Shown here in pieces: positions 43,498 through 51,770 of a stretch of DNA of 64,000 bases. The stretch spans positions 248,001 through 312,000 of the forward strand of contig NZ_BSUL01000001.1 of NCBI RefSeq assembly GCF_030161575.1. The letters are read 5' to 3'. The DNA comes from Arenivirga flava (GTDB lineage Bacteria > Actinomycetota > Actinomycetes > Actinomycetales > Microbacteriaceae). The position numbers and the translations under genes are program-made. Positions within the stretch are counted from its first letter, which is position 1, and each line of letters begins with the position of its first letter. The notes beneath the pieces were generated by a model, which was not told the DNA's origin, made no database searches, and saw only the letters and a list, made by a program, of their open reading frames with translations.

Positions 43498-43570
43498 TCC
43501 TCGGTAGCTCAATTGGCAGAGCAATCGGCTGTTAACCGATAGGTTCTTGGTTCGAGTCCAAGCCGGGGAG
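43498..43570 (+). tRNA. tRNA-Asn (GTT)
   Basis: A 73-nt cloverleaf. The acceptor arms TCCTCGG and CCGGGGA pair; the D-arm contains GTAGCTCAATTGGCAGAGC; the anticodon GTT is at 43531-43533; the T-arm has GGTTCGAGTCC. The CCA end is not encoded. Confidence 0.97.
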
Positions 43571-43576
43571 CGAGAG

Positions 43577-43604
43577 AAGGCCCGTGACGTGCTCACGGGC
43601 CTTT
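43577..43604 (+). terminator. tRNA-Asn terminator
   Basis: AAGGCCCGTGA and TCACGGGCCTT form an 11-bp stem with a 5-base loop followed by TTCGC, six bases past the tRNA. Confidence 0.85.
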
Positions 43605-43635
43605 CGCGTTGCCGCGACGACCGGAGGAGCGACGG

Positions 43636-44538
43636 ATGCGGGCCCTGAACGAGCTGCCGGACGACCCGGTCGTCCTCGGTCTCGCCGCCGCCTCCGCGCT
43701 GCTCCTGCTCATCGCGATCGCCCTGCTCGCGCTCTGGCGCCGATCCGCCCGCACCGCGAGGCGGGCCGCGGTGCGCGAGGCGGAGCAGCTCGACGCGGCC
43801 GATGAGCTCGAGTACCGTCTGGCCGAGCAGTCCAGCCGCCTCCGCATCATCCGGGAGCTGCACGAGGTGGCCGTCCGCTCCGTCTCCGACGTCATCCGTC
43901 AGGCCGACGGCGCGCGCTTCGCTGCGGCGAACGACCCGCAGGCCGCCGTTCGCTCGCTGCCGGCCATCGCGGAGGCGTCGCGCGGCACGCTCGCCGAGTT
44001 GCGCCGGCTGGCCGGGATCGTCCGCGAGGGCGAGCTCGGGGCCGCACCGCAGCCGAGGATGCGCTCCGTGCGCGAGCTCGTCGCCGCGGTGCGCGAGCGC
44101 GGCCTCGTCGTGCGCTTCGAGGAGCGCGGCGACCGCTTCGCGATCACGCAGGGCGCCGAGCTCGCCGTGGTCGGCATCCTGCAGGAGGCCCTCGAGAACG
44201 CTCTCGGGCACGGCGGGGCCGGCACGGAGGCGCGGGTCGTCTTCGCCTGGAGCGGCGGCGGTCTGCAGGTGCTCGTCGACGACGACGGCGAGCGCGCCGC
44301 GGCGAAGCGCGCGGGTCTCGACCCCGACGAGATCGGCATCGACAAGGGCTACACCGCGGCCGACGACCTGGCCGCCCTCACCGAGGAGCCCGCGGGTCGC
44401 GGCATCGCCGAGATGCGCGAGCGCGCGCGGCACTTCGGCGGCGTCTTCACGAGCTACCGGGTGCCCGGCGTCGGTTTCTCGGTGTCGGTCGTCTTCCCCC
44501 GCCTGCGCAGCCAATCGGGTGCCGGACCGCGGGTCTGA
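43636..44538 (+). CDS. orphan sensor-kinase-like protein
   Basis: A 300-residue protein with one N-terminal membrane segment, a coiled region, an H-box-like IIRELHEVAVRSVSDVIRQ and a HATPase-like ILQEALENALGHGG plus GRGIAEMRERA. It resembles the HisKA_3 kinase at 14.3 kb but has no extracellular sensor and no response-regulator gene beside it. The histidine in LHEVAV could be phosphorylated, but activity is uncertain. Confidence 0.7.
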   Translation: MRALNELPDDPVVLGLAAASALLLLIAIALLALWRRSARTARRAAVREAEQLDAADELEYRLAEQSSRLRIIRELHEVAVRSVSDVIRQADGARFAAANDPQAAVRSLPAIAEASRGTLAELRRLAGIVREGELGAAPQPRMRSVRELVAAVRERGLVVRFEERGDRFAITQGAELAVVGILQEALENALGHGGAGTEARVVFAWSGGGLQVLVDDDGERAAAKRAGLDPDEIGIDKGYTAADDLAALTEEPAGRGIAEMRERARHFGGVFTSYRVPGVGFSVSVVFPRLRSQSGAGPRV

Positions 44539-44634
44539 CCCCCGTCGGGAGGCCGAGGAACGCTCGTTTCATCACGATTGCGCAACGACCGCATGCGCTC
44601 GTGCGCGCCCCGGCTCGGCCGTCCCGCCGCACCC

Positions 44635-44640
44635 TAGGCT
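44635..44640 (+). promoter_or_regulatory. -10 element of the aldo/keto reductase gene
   Basis: TAGGCT with a leader of about 40 bases containing GAGGGGAGG before the ATG. Confidence 0.5.
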
Positions 44641-44684
44641 CAGCCGCAGGACCAGCATCGCGAGCGTCGAGGGGAGGGCATCGG

Positions 44685-45794
44685 ATGGACGGCACCTCCG
44701 TCGCCCCCGCCGCACTCCCCGGCGCACCCGCGGCCCTGCCCCGCACCCACGTCGCACCCGTGACGAGCACCATCGCGCTGCCGGGCTCCGGGCTCGCGCC
44801 CGCTCCGGCCGGGCACCAGCTCTCGGGCGACCTCGGTCACCTGCCGATCCCCGTCGGGCCGGTCGCCCCGCAGCACCGCAGGATCGGTGAGACCGGCATC
44901 TCGGTGCTGCCGCTCGCGCTCGGCGGCAACGTGTTCGGCTGGACGCTCGACGCCCCGCAGTCGGAGGCGGTGCTCGACGCCTTCGCGGCGGCCGGGGGTG
45001 CCTTCCTCGACACCGCCGACTCGTACGCGGGCGGCCGCAGCGAGATCATCATCGGCAACTGGATGCGCCGGCGTCGCAATCGCGACGAGATGGTCGTCGG
45101 CACGAAGATCGGCAAGAGCGCGGACCACCCGGGGCTCGGGCGCTCCAGCATCCGCGCCGCCGTGCGAGCGTCGCTGCGCCGGCTGCAGACCGATCGCATC
45201 GACGTGCTCTACCTGCACCTCGACGACCCCGCGACCCCGCTCGAGGAGACGCTCACCGCGGTCGACGAGGCCATCCGCGCCGGCCTCGTCCGCGAGGCGG
45301 GCTTCTCCCACCACTCGGCGTACCGCGTCATGGAGGCGCGGATCCTCGCCGGGCTCCTCAGCACGCGTCCGCTCGCCGCCCTGCAGAACCAGTACAGCCT
45401 CATGGAGCGCTCCGGCTACGAGGGCGACCTCGCCGGCGTCGCGCGCGCCCAGGGTCTCGCCGTCATGCCGCGCTTCGCGCTGGCGAGCGGCTTCCTCTCC
45501 GGCAAGTACCGCAGCCGCGCCGACCTCGGCGGCTACCGTCGCGGCGGCGAGGCGGGCAAGCACCTCGGCAAGCGCGGGCTGCGCGTGCTCGCCGCGCTCG
45601 ACCGCGTCGCGGCGGAGCACGGCGTGGCCGTCGGCGCGGTCGCCATCGCCTGGCTGCTCGCCAAGCCGCTGGTCGTGGCGCCGGTGACCAGCGCGAGCAC
45701 GCCCGAGCAGCTCGCCGAGCTGCTCGCGGGCCCCGGCGTGCAGCTCAGCCGGCAGCAGGTCGCGCTGCTCGATCGGGCCTCGTCCGGCGCCTGA
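44685..45794 (+). CDS. aldo/keto reductase
   Basis: A 369-residue NADPH-dependent oxidoreductase with the AKR barrel. Active-site residues are seen in FLDTADSYAGGRSE (Asp, Tyr), VVGTKIG (Lys) and DVLYLHLDD (His). The first 70 residues form a Pro/Ala-rich extension absent from typical members, and homology begins at RIGETGISVLPLALGG, so a later start is possible. The substrate is unknown. Confidence 0.87.
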   Translation: MDGTSVAPAALPGAPAALPRTHVAPVTSTIALPGSGLAPAPAGHQLSGDLGHLPIPVGPVAPQHRRIGETGISVLPLALGGNVFGWTLDAPQSEAVLDAFAAAGGAFLDTADSYAGGRSEIIIGNWMRRRRNRDEMVVGTKIGKSADHPGLGRSSIRAAVRASLRRLQTDRIDVLYLHLDDPATPLEETLTAVDEAIRAGLVREAGFSHHSAYRVMEARILAGLLSTRPLAALQNQYSLMERSGYEGDLAGVARAQGLAVMPRFALASGFLSGKYRSRADLGGYRRGGEAGKHLGKRGLRVLAALDRVAAEHGVAVGAVAIAWLLAKPLVVAPVTSASTPEQLAELLAGPGVQLSRQQVALLDRASSGA

Positions 45795-45847
45795 GCCGCG
45801 GCGCGCCCGGACTCGCCGCGGTCGCGCCCGCTGTCGGTCGCCGCACC

Positions 45848-45853
45848 TAGACT
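45848..45853 (+). promoter_or_regulatory. -10 element, leaderless M16 peptidase
   Basis: TAGACT, eight bases, ATG. Confidence 0.5.
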
Positions 45854-45861
45854 CGCTGCCG

Positions 45862-47178
45862 ATGAACTCCTCCGTCGCACTGCCCCTCGATCTCCCCGAG
45901 CTCCGAGCGGATGCGGCGGGCGGCACCCTCGTGCGCCGCACCGTGCTGCCGAGCGGCCTCCGCGTGCTGACGGAATCCGTGCCGGGCGCGCAGAGCGCGA
46001 CCGTCGGCTTCTGGGTCGGCGTCGGCAGCCGCGACGAGCAGCCGGTCACGTTCGGGTCCACGCACTTCCTCGAGCACCTGCTGTTCAAGGGCACCCCGAC
46101 GCGCAGCGCCCTCGACATCGCGATCAGCTTCGACGAGGTCGGCGGCGAGCACAACGCGATGACCGCCAAGGAGTTCACCTGCTACTACGCCAAGGTGCGC
46201 GATCGCGACCTGCCGATGGCGGTCGAGGTCATCCGCGACATGCTCGAGCACTCCCTGCTCGACCCGGTCGAGTTCGAGACCGAGCGCGGCGTGATCCTCG
46301 AGGAGCTCGCGATGGCCGAGGACGACCCGGCCGATGTAGCGGGGGAGCGGATCGCGCGCGCCGTCTACGGTGCGCATCCGCTCGGCCGGCCCATCGGCGG
46401 TACGCCGGAGAGCATCCGCGCGGTCGACCGCGACGCGGTGCACCGGCACTACCGCGAGACCCACGTGCCCGGGTCGATCGTGGTCACGGCGGCCGGGGCC
46501 GTCGACCACGACGCGCTGGTCGCCGCGCTCGACGGCGACGGCGCGGGCTCGCCCCGGGAGCGGCGCACCGTCGAGCCCGTCGTCGGGCACGGCGGCGGCC
46601 GCGAGTTCGTCCACCGCCCGACCGAGCAGGCCAACCTCATCCTCGGGCTGCCCGGGCTCACCGTCGGCGACGGCCGTCGCAGCGCCCTCGCGGTGCTCAA
46701 CGCGGTCCTCGGCGGCGGCATGTCGAGCCGCCTGTTCCAGGAGGTGCGCGAGCGCCGCGGCCTCGCCTACTCCGTGTACTCCTTCGCCTCGGCGTACAGC
46801 GACCTCGGCATGCTGGGCCTCGCGGCCGGCTGCTCGCCGCGCAACGCGGCCGACGTCGCGGAGCTCATGCTGGCCCAACTGCAGGGCCTCGCGAGCGACG
46901 GCATCACCGAGGCCGAGCACCGCCGCGCCGTCGGGCAGCTCTCCGGCGCCAGCGCCCTCGCGCTCGAGGACTCCGACTCGCGCATGTCCCGGCTCGGCCG
47001 CGCCGAGCTGAGCCTCGGCGAGTTCGTCGACCTCGACGAGTCGCTGCGCCGACTCGCGCTGGTGACGCGCGATGAGGTGCGCGAGCTCGCGGCGGAGCTC
47101 GCCGCCGGCCCTCTGTCCATCGCCGCCGTCGGCCCCGTCGACGCCGCATCCTTCGACGGCCTCACAGCCGCCGCCTGA
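45862..47178 (+). CDS. M16 family zinc peptidase
   Basis: A 438-residue metallopeptidase with the inverted zinc motif HxxEH (H68-E71-H72 in THFLEHLLFKGT) and the downstream glutamate in ERGVILEELAMAEDD. The second half is the usual inactive M16 repeat (GGGMSSRLFQEVRERRGLAYSVYSF). Actinobacterial members are often encoded near dapB, which is the next intact chromosomal neighbourhood beyond the mobile element. Confidence 0.93.
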   Translation: MNSSVALPLDLPELRADAAGGTLVRRTVLPSGLRVLTESVPGAQSATVGFWVGVGSRDEQPVTFGSTHFLEHLLFKGTPTRSALDIAISFDEVGGEHNAMTAKEFTCYYAKVRDRDLPMAVEVIRDMLEHSLLDPVEFETERGVILEELAMAEDDPADVAGERIARAVYGAHPLGRPIGGTPESIRAVDRDAVHRHYRETHVPGSIVVTAAGAVDHDALVAALDGDGAGSPRERRTVEPVVGHGGGREFVHRPTEQANLILGLPGLTVGDGRRSALAVLNAVLGGGMSSRLFQEVRERRGLAYSVYSFASAYSDLGMLGLAAGCSPRNAADVAELMLAQLQGLASDGITEAEHRRAVGQLSGASALALEDSDSRMSRLGRAELSLGEFVDLDESLRRLALVTRDEVRELAAELAAGPLSIAAVGPVDAASFDGLTAAA

Positions 47179-47204
47179 ACCCGAACCACCACGAGGAGAC
47201 GACG

Positions 47205-47804
47205 TTGTCCCGCTACCTGTACCTGGTCCGCCACGGCGAGCAGCTCGACGCCGAGCACGGCCTGCCCGACGGCCCCCTGTCGCCGCGCGGCCGCCGCCAG
47301 GCCGAGGCCATCGCGAGCCGCCTGTCCGGCATCCCGTTCACGAAGGCCTGGCACTCGCCGCTCGAGCGCGCCGAGGAGACGGCCCGCATCATGACGGAGC
47401 GGATGCCCGCCCTCGTCAGCGAGCCCAGCTCGCTGCTCATGGACTGCATCCCCTCCGGCCCGCCGCCGTCGACGAACGCCTGGGACGCCTTCTTCGGCAG
47501 CATCAGCGAGGCGCAGATCGAGGCCGGTCAGGCCCAGATGGCCGACGCCGCCTCGGAGTTCCTCACCCCCGCGATCGGCGAGAACCACGAGCTGATCATC
47601 ACCCACAACTTCGTGATCTCGTGGATCGTGCGCGAGGTGCTGGAGGCGCCGTCCTGGCGCTGGATGGGGCTCAACCAGGCCAATTGCGGGCTGACGATCG
47701 TGCGCATCCGCTCGACGAAGCCGAACGCCCTCATCGCGCACAACGACCTGGGCCACCTGCCGGCCGAGCTGCGCACCGGCGAGCCCGTGGTGCAGCCCTA
47801 CTGA
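47205..47804 (+). CDS. histidine phosphatase family protein
   Basis: A 199-residue phosphoglycerate-mutase-like phosphatase. The catalytic RHG is R9-H10-G11 (YLVRHGEQLD), SPLERAEETA carries the second Arg and IITHNFVISW the second His. TTG start preceded by ACGAGGAGAC. It was the convergent neighbour of the GNAT gene before the mobile element inserted; its mRNA now reads toward the integrase. Confidence 0.88.
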   Translation: MSRYLYLVRHGEQLDAEHGLPDGPLSPRGRRQAEAIASRLSGIPFTKAWHSPLERAEETARIMTERMPALVSEPSSLLMDCIPSGPPPSTNAWDAFFGSISEAQIEAGQAQMADAASEFLTPAIGENHELIITHNFVISWIVREVLEAPSWRWMGLNQANCGLTIVRIRSTKPNALIAHNDLGHLPAELRTGEPVVQPY

Positions 47805-47811
47805 ACCGGGC

Positions 47812-47846
47812 TCAGAGCCGCTTCGCGTACCAGTTCGTCGCGTTCG
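47812..47846 (-). pseudogene. displaced 3' end of the GNAT acetyltransferase gene
   Basis: On the minus strand this reads NATNWYAKRL then TGA, the canonical end of a GNAT protein whose body lies at 56595-57027. Joining the two through the shared GCGTTCG core gives an uninterrupted frame ...YNDNPNATNWYAKRL. The mobile element separates the pieces by about 8.75 kb. Confidence 0.9.
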
Positions 47847-47866
47847 CTTGTGTGAAGATACGTAAG
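47827..47866 (+). mobile_element. attL
   Basis: Chromosomal half-site (GTAC at 47827-47830) and element half-site (CGTAAG ending at 47866) around the core GCGTTCG at 47840-47846. The element arm ends on the first base of the integrase start codon. Confidence 0.8.
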
Positions 47867-49221
47867 TGACCGTCCCGAAGCTCCGTGCCGCCCTATACCT
47901 GCGCATTTCGAAAGATGATGGGCGCACCGGACTAGCCGTAGAACGGCAGCGTGAAGAGTGCCTGAGGGTGATCGAGCGCGAGGGGCTGGAGCTAGTAGGG
48001 GAACCGTACGTGGACAACGGCGTGAGCGCCTACAACCGCAACGTGACCCGCCCCGCCTTCGACGCAATGACGCACGACTACGAGCGGGGAAAGTTCGATG
48101 CGGTGGTGTGCTGGGACCTAGACAGGTTCAGCCGTCAGCCCGCGCAACTGGAGCATTGGATTGAGATGGGCGAGGCCCGGGGGCTCCGCATCTACTCCCC
48201 CTCAGAAATCACCGATCTTGGCACCGACAACGGGCGCATGTTTGCCCGGATGAAGGCGACGATTGCCCGCGCGGAGGTGGAGCGGAAGAGCACCCGTCAG
48301 AAAGCGCAGGCGGCACAGGCCAAGGCGCTGGGGACCTACAAGGGCCGTACCGGCTTCGATGATGCACCAGTCATCCGGCGCATGTTCGCGCTCGCTCTGG
48401 CGGGCAGCGGACCCTACGAGATAGCGGCCAAGTTGAACGCGGACGGACTCACCACGGCCCGGGGCATCCCGTGGAGCGGGCAGGCAGTGAAGGGCGTGAC
48501 GCGTTCACAGCGGCACCGGGGCGGGCTCGTGACCGAATCCGACTTCGACAAGGTGCAGGACCTCCTCTCGGCAGGCGTGCGGGTCGGTCCGAAGGCCCGC
48601 GGGCTGTATTCGGGCATCGCCCGGTGCTCGACGTGCTCAGCCGCCATGACGGCCTCGGGGGACCGGTACAAGTGCTCCTATGCCGCGAACCACCCCGGCT
48701 CCACTGGACACCAGACCATCCTCCGGACCGTGCTCGAATCTCGAATTGATGCCGCCATGGTGGACGCCATCATCCTTGGCCCAGAGTCGCAAGAAGATTC
48801 GGGAGAGGTAGCGGCACTGGATGCTGAGCTTGCCCGTATCGAGCAGTCCCGGAAGAAGATTTCGCGGCTGGTCGCTGCGGACCTCCTCCCCGAGGCGGAC
48901 GCCGCTGCCGACCTCCGAGCGCTGAAGGCGGAGGCAGAGTCTCTGACAGCCCAGAGGACCCGCGCCATCACTACCAGTGTGAACCGTCGGCTGCTGGACG
49001 GGCTCACGGTGGACGTGATCTTCCCGGGTGAGCCGCATGCACAGAGCGCCCTACGCCTCCGAGAGGCCGTAGGGAGGCGCTGGAAGGCCCTGGAGGGCGA
49101 CGAGAGGCGGAAACTGGCACGGGAGTACCTGGGGGTCACCGTGCAGCCGCGTACGGCCCCCGAGCGGCTGCGGGTGCGTCATCTCGTGGTCACCGACCTC
49201 AACCCCGCGGACGACGCCTAG
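47866..49221 (+). CDS. large serine integrase
   Basis: A 451-residue serine recombinase that inserts and excises the element. The resolvase domain has ALYLRISKDDG with nucleophile S15, GVSAYNRNVTRPAF and CWDLDRFSRQ. The recombinase domain covers roughly residues 165-255 (VIRRMFALALAG, GIPWSGQAVK). A zinc ribbon (CSTCSAAM ... YKCSYAANH) and a coiled coil near 310-370 follow. GTG start 20 bases from the attL core, with no room for a promoter inside the integrated element. Confidence 0.95.
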   Translation: MTVPKLRAALYLRISKDDGRTGLAVERQREECLRVIEREGLELVGEPYVDNGVSAYNRNVTRPAFDAMTHDYERGKFDAVVCWDLDRFSRQPAQLEHWIEMGEARGLRIYSPSEITDLGTDNGRMFARMKATIARAEVERKSTRQKAQAAQAKALGTYKGRTGFDDAPVIRRMFALALAGSGPYEIAAKLNADGLTTARGIPWSGQAVKGVTRSQRHRGGLVTESDFDKVQDLLSAGVRVGPKARGLYSGIARCSTCSAAMTASGDRYKCSYAANHPGSTGHQTILRTVLESRIDAAMVDAIILGPESQEDSGEVAALDAELARIEQSRKKISRLVAADLLPEADAAADLRALKAEAESLTAQRTRAITTSVNRRLLDGLTVDVIFPGEPHAQSALRLREAVGRRWKALEGDERRKLAREYLGVTVQPRTAPERLRVRHLVVTDLNPADDA

Positions 49222-49319
49222 GACAGGCGCACTATCCCGCACTCGGAGCACTGCCAACGGACCCCGGCCCCCTCGCCCTCCAGCGTCATCGTGAGCAGAC
49301 AAGTAGGGCAGTTAGGCAC
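49218..49319 (-). CDS. 33-residue zinc-ribbon micro-protein
   Basis: A GTG-started frame, 33 residues, with NCPTC near the start and QCSECG near the end: a minimal two-knuckle zinc ribbon. It is convergent with the integrase and their stops overlap by four bases. No family was recognised. Its small size leaves it uncertain. Confidence 0.4.
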   Translation of the reverse strand: MPNCPTCLLTMTLEGEGAGVRWQCSECGIVRLS

Positions 49320-49344
49320 TCCGAAATCTTGTTACTCACAGGAG

Positions 49345-49353
49345 TTGTCCACA
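49345..49353 (+). other. DnaA box in a candidate element origin
   Basis: TTGTCCACA matches the actinobacterial DnaA box. An A-rich stretch (GGCAAAAGAAGAATTTGAG) follows at once and a large hairpin lies 28 bases further on. Confidence 0.45.
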
Positions 49354-49380
49354 GGGCAAAAGAAGAATTTGAGTACCAAG

Positions 49381-49426
49381 GCGAGCGCCGCGATTTCGAG
49401 AAATGAAGGCCGGTTGCGGCGCTCGC
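49381..49426. repeat. 11-bp inverted repeat with motif-bearing loop
   Basis: GCGAGCGCCGC at 49381-49391 and GCGGCGCTCGC at 49416-49426 enclose a 24-base loop that carries ATTTCGAGAAATG, a motif repeated elsewhere in the element. Confidence 0.75.
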
Positions 49427-49553
49427 CGCAGTGTGCGACTATTTATCCAGCACCGCCCTGAACCACCGCAAGTCCACCAGAGAATAATTCACTGGGCGAC
49501 CCACGGAGACCCAGGGGAAGGGCGGTGCACAGGTTGATCCATCGTCCGGATCG

Positions 49554-49603
49554 AAGGCCCCCGCTGAAGCCCCTATCCAAGGCTTCTCCAAACCGGGGGC
49601 CTT
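49554..49603 (+). terminator. Rho-independent terminator
   Basis: AAGGCCCCCG at 49554-49563 and CGGGGGCCTT at 49594-49603, followed by CCCCTTTT. It separates the integrase/origin segment from the downstream genes. Confidence 0.75.
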
Positions 49604-49712
49604 CCCCTTTTCTGTACTCGTGTATGGTGACCCGAAAGGCTAGCCCGAGTACGGGTTTCCGCACAGACGCGGAGGGCTGCGGGGACGCAGGGTCACAACG
49701 TACGGACGATGT

Positions 49713-50618
49713 ATGAAATCTCCATCTCGTCGGGCCACCGCACCCCGACCACGCCAGCCCTTCCCGGCCCCCCGTTTCTACTCGAAGAGCGAGCGGGAGC
49801 GCGGCTGGGACTACTCGTCAGATGTCAACCAGTGGCTCGCGACCGAGGGTCGCCGGTTCGACCTGGCGGAGTACAGGGCCGACCGCGCTCTGACCCGAGA
49901 GGCCGTGGAAGCTCATCTGACGGCCCTGGCGTTCACGGAGGGTGGTCGATACGTCCTCGACGCCCAGGACGGCTCTACGGGCCGCAAGAGCGGTATTGCG
50001 TTCGACAGGCTCCACGACATCATCGCGGATGTTGCCCGCTACATCGTGAGCACCAGCGATCCCAGGGCATTTCTCGAAATGTGCAGCCGTGGCGGGCGCG
50101 CCCCACGCTCGACCACCATGCACTGGAGCGCGCTGGACCCGCTCGAAGGCCTCTCGATCCCCGAGCAGGCGGAGAGGCTGGGGTGCTCGATTCGACAGGT
50201 CAGCAACCTTCGGGCGGCTCGGCGCAAGGCCATTGCCGCCGCCAGGCAGCGCCAGGTGCGCTTTGATCATCTGCTCTCCCCCGAGCCCGGAGCCCTGCAA
50301 CGGAGTACGCAAGGCCCACCCCTGCACGGGAGTACGCGGAATGCCCCTGCACTGGAGTCCTCCTTCCCAGGAGGAGAGAGGGAGCACAGCCCTGAGCCCG
50401 CCAGGGAGCTATCCAACACAGCAGTAGATCATCTACTCACTCACGAAGATGAAGTTGAAGCACACAGCGCAGTCGATCACGTGCTCACTCACGAAGAAAC
50501 TAAAGCTGAAGTAGCCCCCACCATCACAAGCTCACAGCCCTTCGCGATTGAGGACCATCTGGCGAAGGCTCGTGAGGCTGCATGGCTGGCGATGGCGGAA
50601 GAATTGGCAAACACATGA
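49713..50618 (+). CDS. HTH protein of the mobile element, possible replication protein
   Basis: A 301-residue protein with a central helix-turn-helix (SIPEQAERLGCSIRQVSNLRAARRKAI, near residues 148-175). Two copies of AVDHxLTHE lie in the C-terminal third (near 239 and 256), and the tail is acidic. Position after the DnaA box/hairpin region and before the small genes would suit an initiator or regulator, but no replication or primase motif was recognised. Confidence 0.6.
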   Translation: MKSPSRRATAPRPRQPFPAPRFYSKSERERGWDYSSDVNQWLATEGRRFDLAEYRADRALTREAVEAHLTALAFTEGGRYVLDAQDGSTGRKSGIAFDRLHDIIADVARYIVSTSDPRAFLEMCSRGGRAPRSTTMHWSALDPLEGLSIPEQAERLGCSIRQVSNLRAARRKAIAAARQRQVRFDHLLSPEPGALQRSTQGPPLHGSTRNAPALESSFPGGEREHSPEPARELSNTAVDHLLTHEDEVEAHSAVDHVLTHEETKAEVAPTITSSQPFAIEDHLAKAREAAWLAMAEELANT

Positions 50619-50840
50619 ATCGCTCGTCAGCTACTCGCGTGCTAACCAGTAGAGCTATTTCGAGAAACGAGTTAGGTCACAGAATGGTCACGGTATTCGC
50701 TAGGTGCGACCTTGCGGAACATTCGGGCTCGTCGCGGTCGATATTACAAGAGAAGGGGCAATCGCTCCGCCACAGGTTTAGCGACTGGAGAGGGATATGG
50801 CACGGTCCTGCATCGTCTGCACGCACCCGGAGCGTGTAGC
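50616..50840 (+). CDS. doubtful small ORF
   Basis: An ATG-started frame of 74 codons that overlaps the stop of the upstream gene and the first 40 bases of the downstream one. No motif or clear ribosome site. It may simply be leader sequence; it contains one ATTTCGAGAAACG motif at 50656-50668. Confidence 0.15.
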
Positions 50841-51348
50841 CGTCGATGCGGCCCTAGTAGCAGGGGAAACGCAGGCAGCCGTCGCCTCCACGTACTCGCT
50901 CCCGCCCTCTTCCGTCAGCCGTCATTTCAGGGGCCACCTTGACACCGCACTCGTCGGCTTCAGCGGGAATGAGGCCGGGGAGGGGCTCTCGCTCATCGAT
51001 CGTCTCGTGCGGTCGCTTGGAGACCTAGAAGCCGTCAGGCGGCAGGCGCTGACCAGCGGCAACAGCGGGCACGTCATCCGGGCTGCCGCGGCCTCCAACG
51101 CCCTCATCCAGACGCTCCTAGATCGACTGGGCGTCGATGACCTCAGCGTGGCCACGGACCTGCGTACGGCCCACTTCCTGGCACTCAGCGTGGGTGCCGC
51201 CACCCGAGTGAACCCGGAGACGGGGCGGCTCATCGCTGCACGCCTCCGGGACCACGGACTCCACGACGATGCAGCCGCGCTCGATGCCGTAGCGGCTAAG
51301 GCCGAGCAGCAGCAATTCGAGAATCGACAGAACGGGATCGAGAAATGA
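50797..51348 (+). CDS. zinc-knuckle/HTH protein
   Basis: A 183-residue protein. C5, C8 and H10 (SCIVCTHPERV) look like a metal knuckle leading into a helix-turn-helix (GETQAAVASTYSLPPSSVSRHFRGHL). The rest is helical. Proteins with this start are frequent in actinobacterial phages and islands, but the role is not established. GGAGAGGG precedes the ATG. It overlaps the next gene by four bases. Confidence 0.65.
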   Translation: MARSCIVCTHPERVAVDAALVAGETQAAVASTYSLPPSSVSRHFRGHLDTALVGFSGNEAGEGLSLIDRLVRSLGDLEAVRRQALTSGNSGHVIRAAAASNALIQTLLDRLGVDDLSVATDLRTAHFLALSVGAATRVNPETGRLIAARLRDHGLHDDAAALDAVAAKAEQQQFENRQNGIEK

Positions 51349-51770
51349 CCGACACCACCACCCCCGCGGCTAGCAAGTACGCGGGCCTCCGCATTCACTT
51401 CAAGCGCGCCATCACCGTGAACCTGGGGACCACGCTGGCGTCCGGCTCGGAAGTATTCCAGCGAGGCAACGAACTGACCCTGACCGCCGACATCATCGCT
51501 GCCAGCCGGGACCGTAATGGCGATTCTTGGATCATCCGAGAACTCGACAAGGGAGCCCAGTCGAGCACCATCGGGACCGGTCCGTGGCCGGAGGATGTAC
51601 TGCCCTGGCGTGTCGGCAGCGCGGATTGGGCAGACGCCCGAGAAAAGGCGCGAATCGAAGCACACAAGCACCCGACCGAGGCTGAGGTGGCGGAGGCACT
51701 GGCGGCTGTGCGACGCCGCTTCGGCCCCTCCGCTCCTACCAGCCGCACGCTGCGCACGGAGGCCAGCTAA
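51345..51770 (+). CDS. hypothetical protein of the mobile element
   Basis: A 141-residue soluble protein, unrecognised. The middle is beta-rich (TLASGSEVFQRGNELTLT, DRNGDSWIIRELDKGAQSS) and the C-terminus helical. ATGA overlap with the upstream gene and a one-base overlap with the downstream gene place it in a tightly coupled unit. Confidence 0.6.
   Translation: MTDTTTPAASKYAGLRIHFKRAITVNLGTTLASGSEVFQRGNELTLTADIIAASRDRNGDSWIIRELDKGAQSSTIGTGPWPEDVLPWRVGSADWADAREKARIEAHKHPTEAEVAEALAAVRRRFGPSAPTSRTLRTEAS

Noticed and set aside
43498..43570. tRNA-Asn as the integration site of the element
   Set aside because: The element starts 4 kb away, the tRNA is intact, no duplicate tRNA end is seen at the right boundary, and the GNAT reconstruction explains both junctions.
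45796..45821. CCGCGGCG/CGCCGCGG hairpin after the aldo/keto reductase as a terminator
   Set aside because: An 8-bp GC stem with no U-run is common by chance at this base composition.
49393..49406. CGAGAAATGAAGG in the element as a true paired-arm copy
   Set aside because: It matches only part of one arm, has no partner at 87 bp, and is better described by the element's own TTTCGAGAAA motif.
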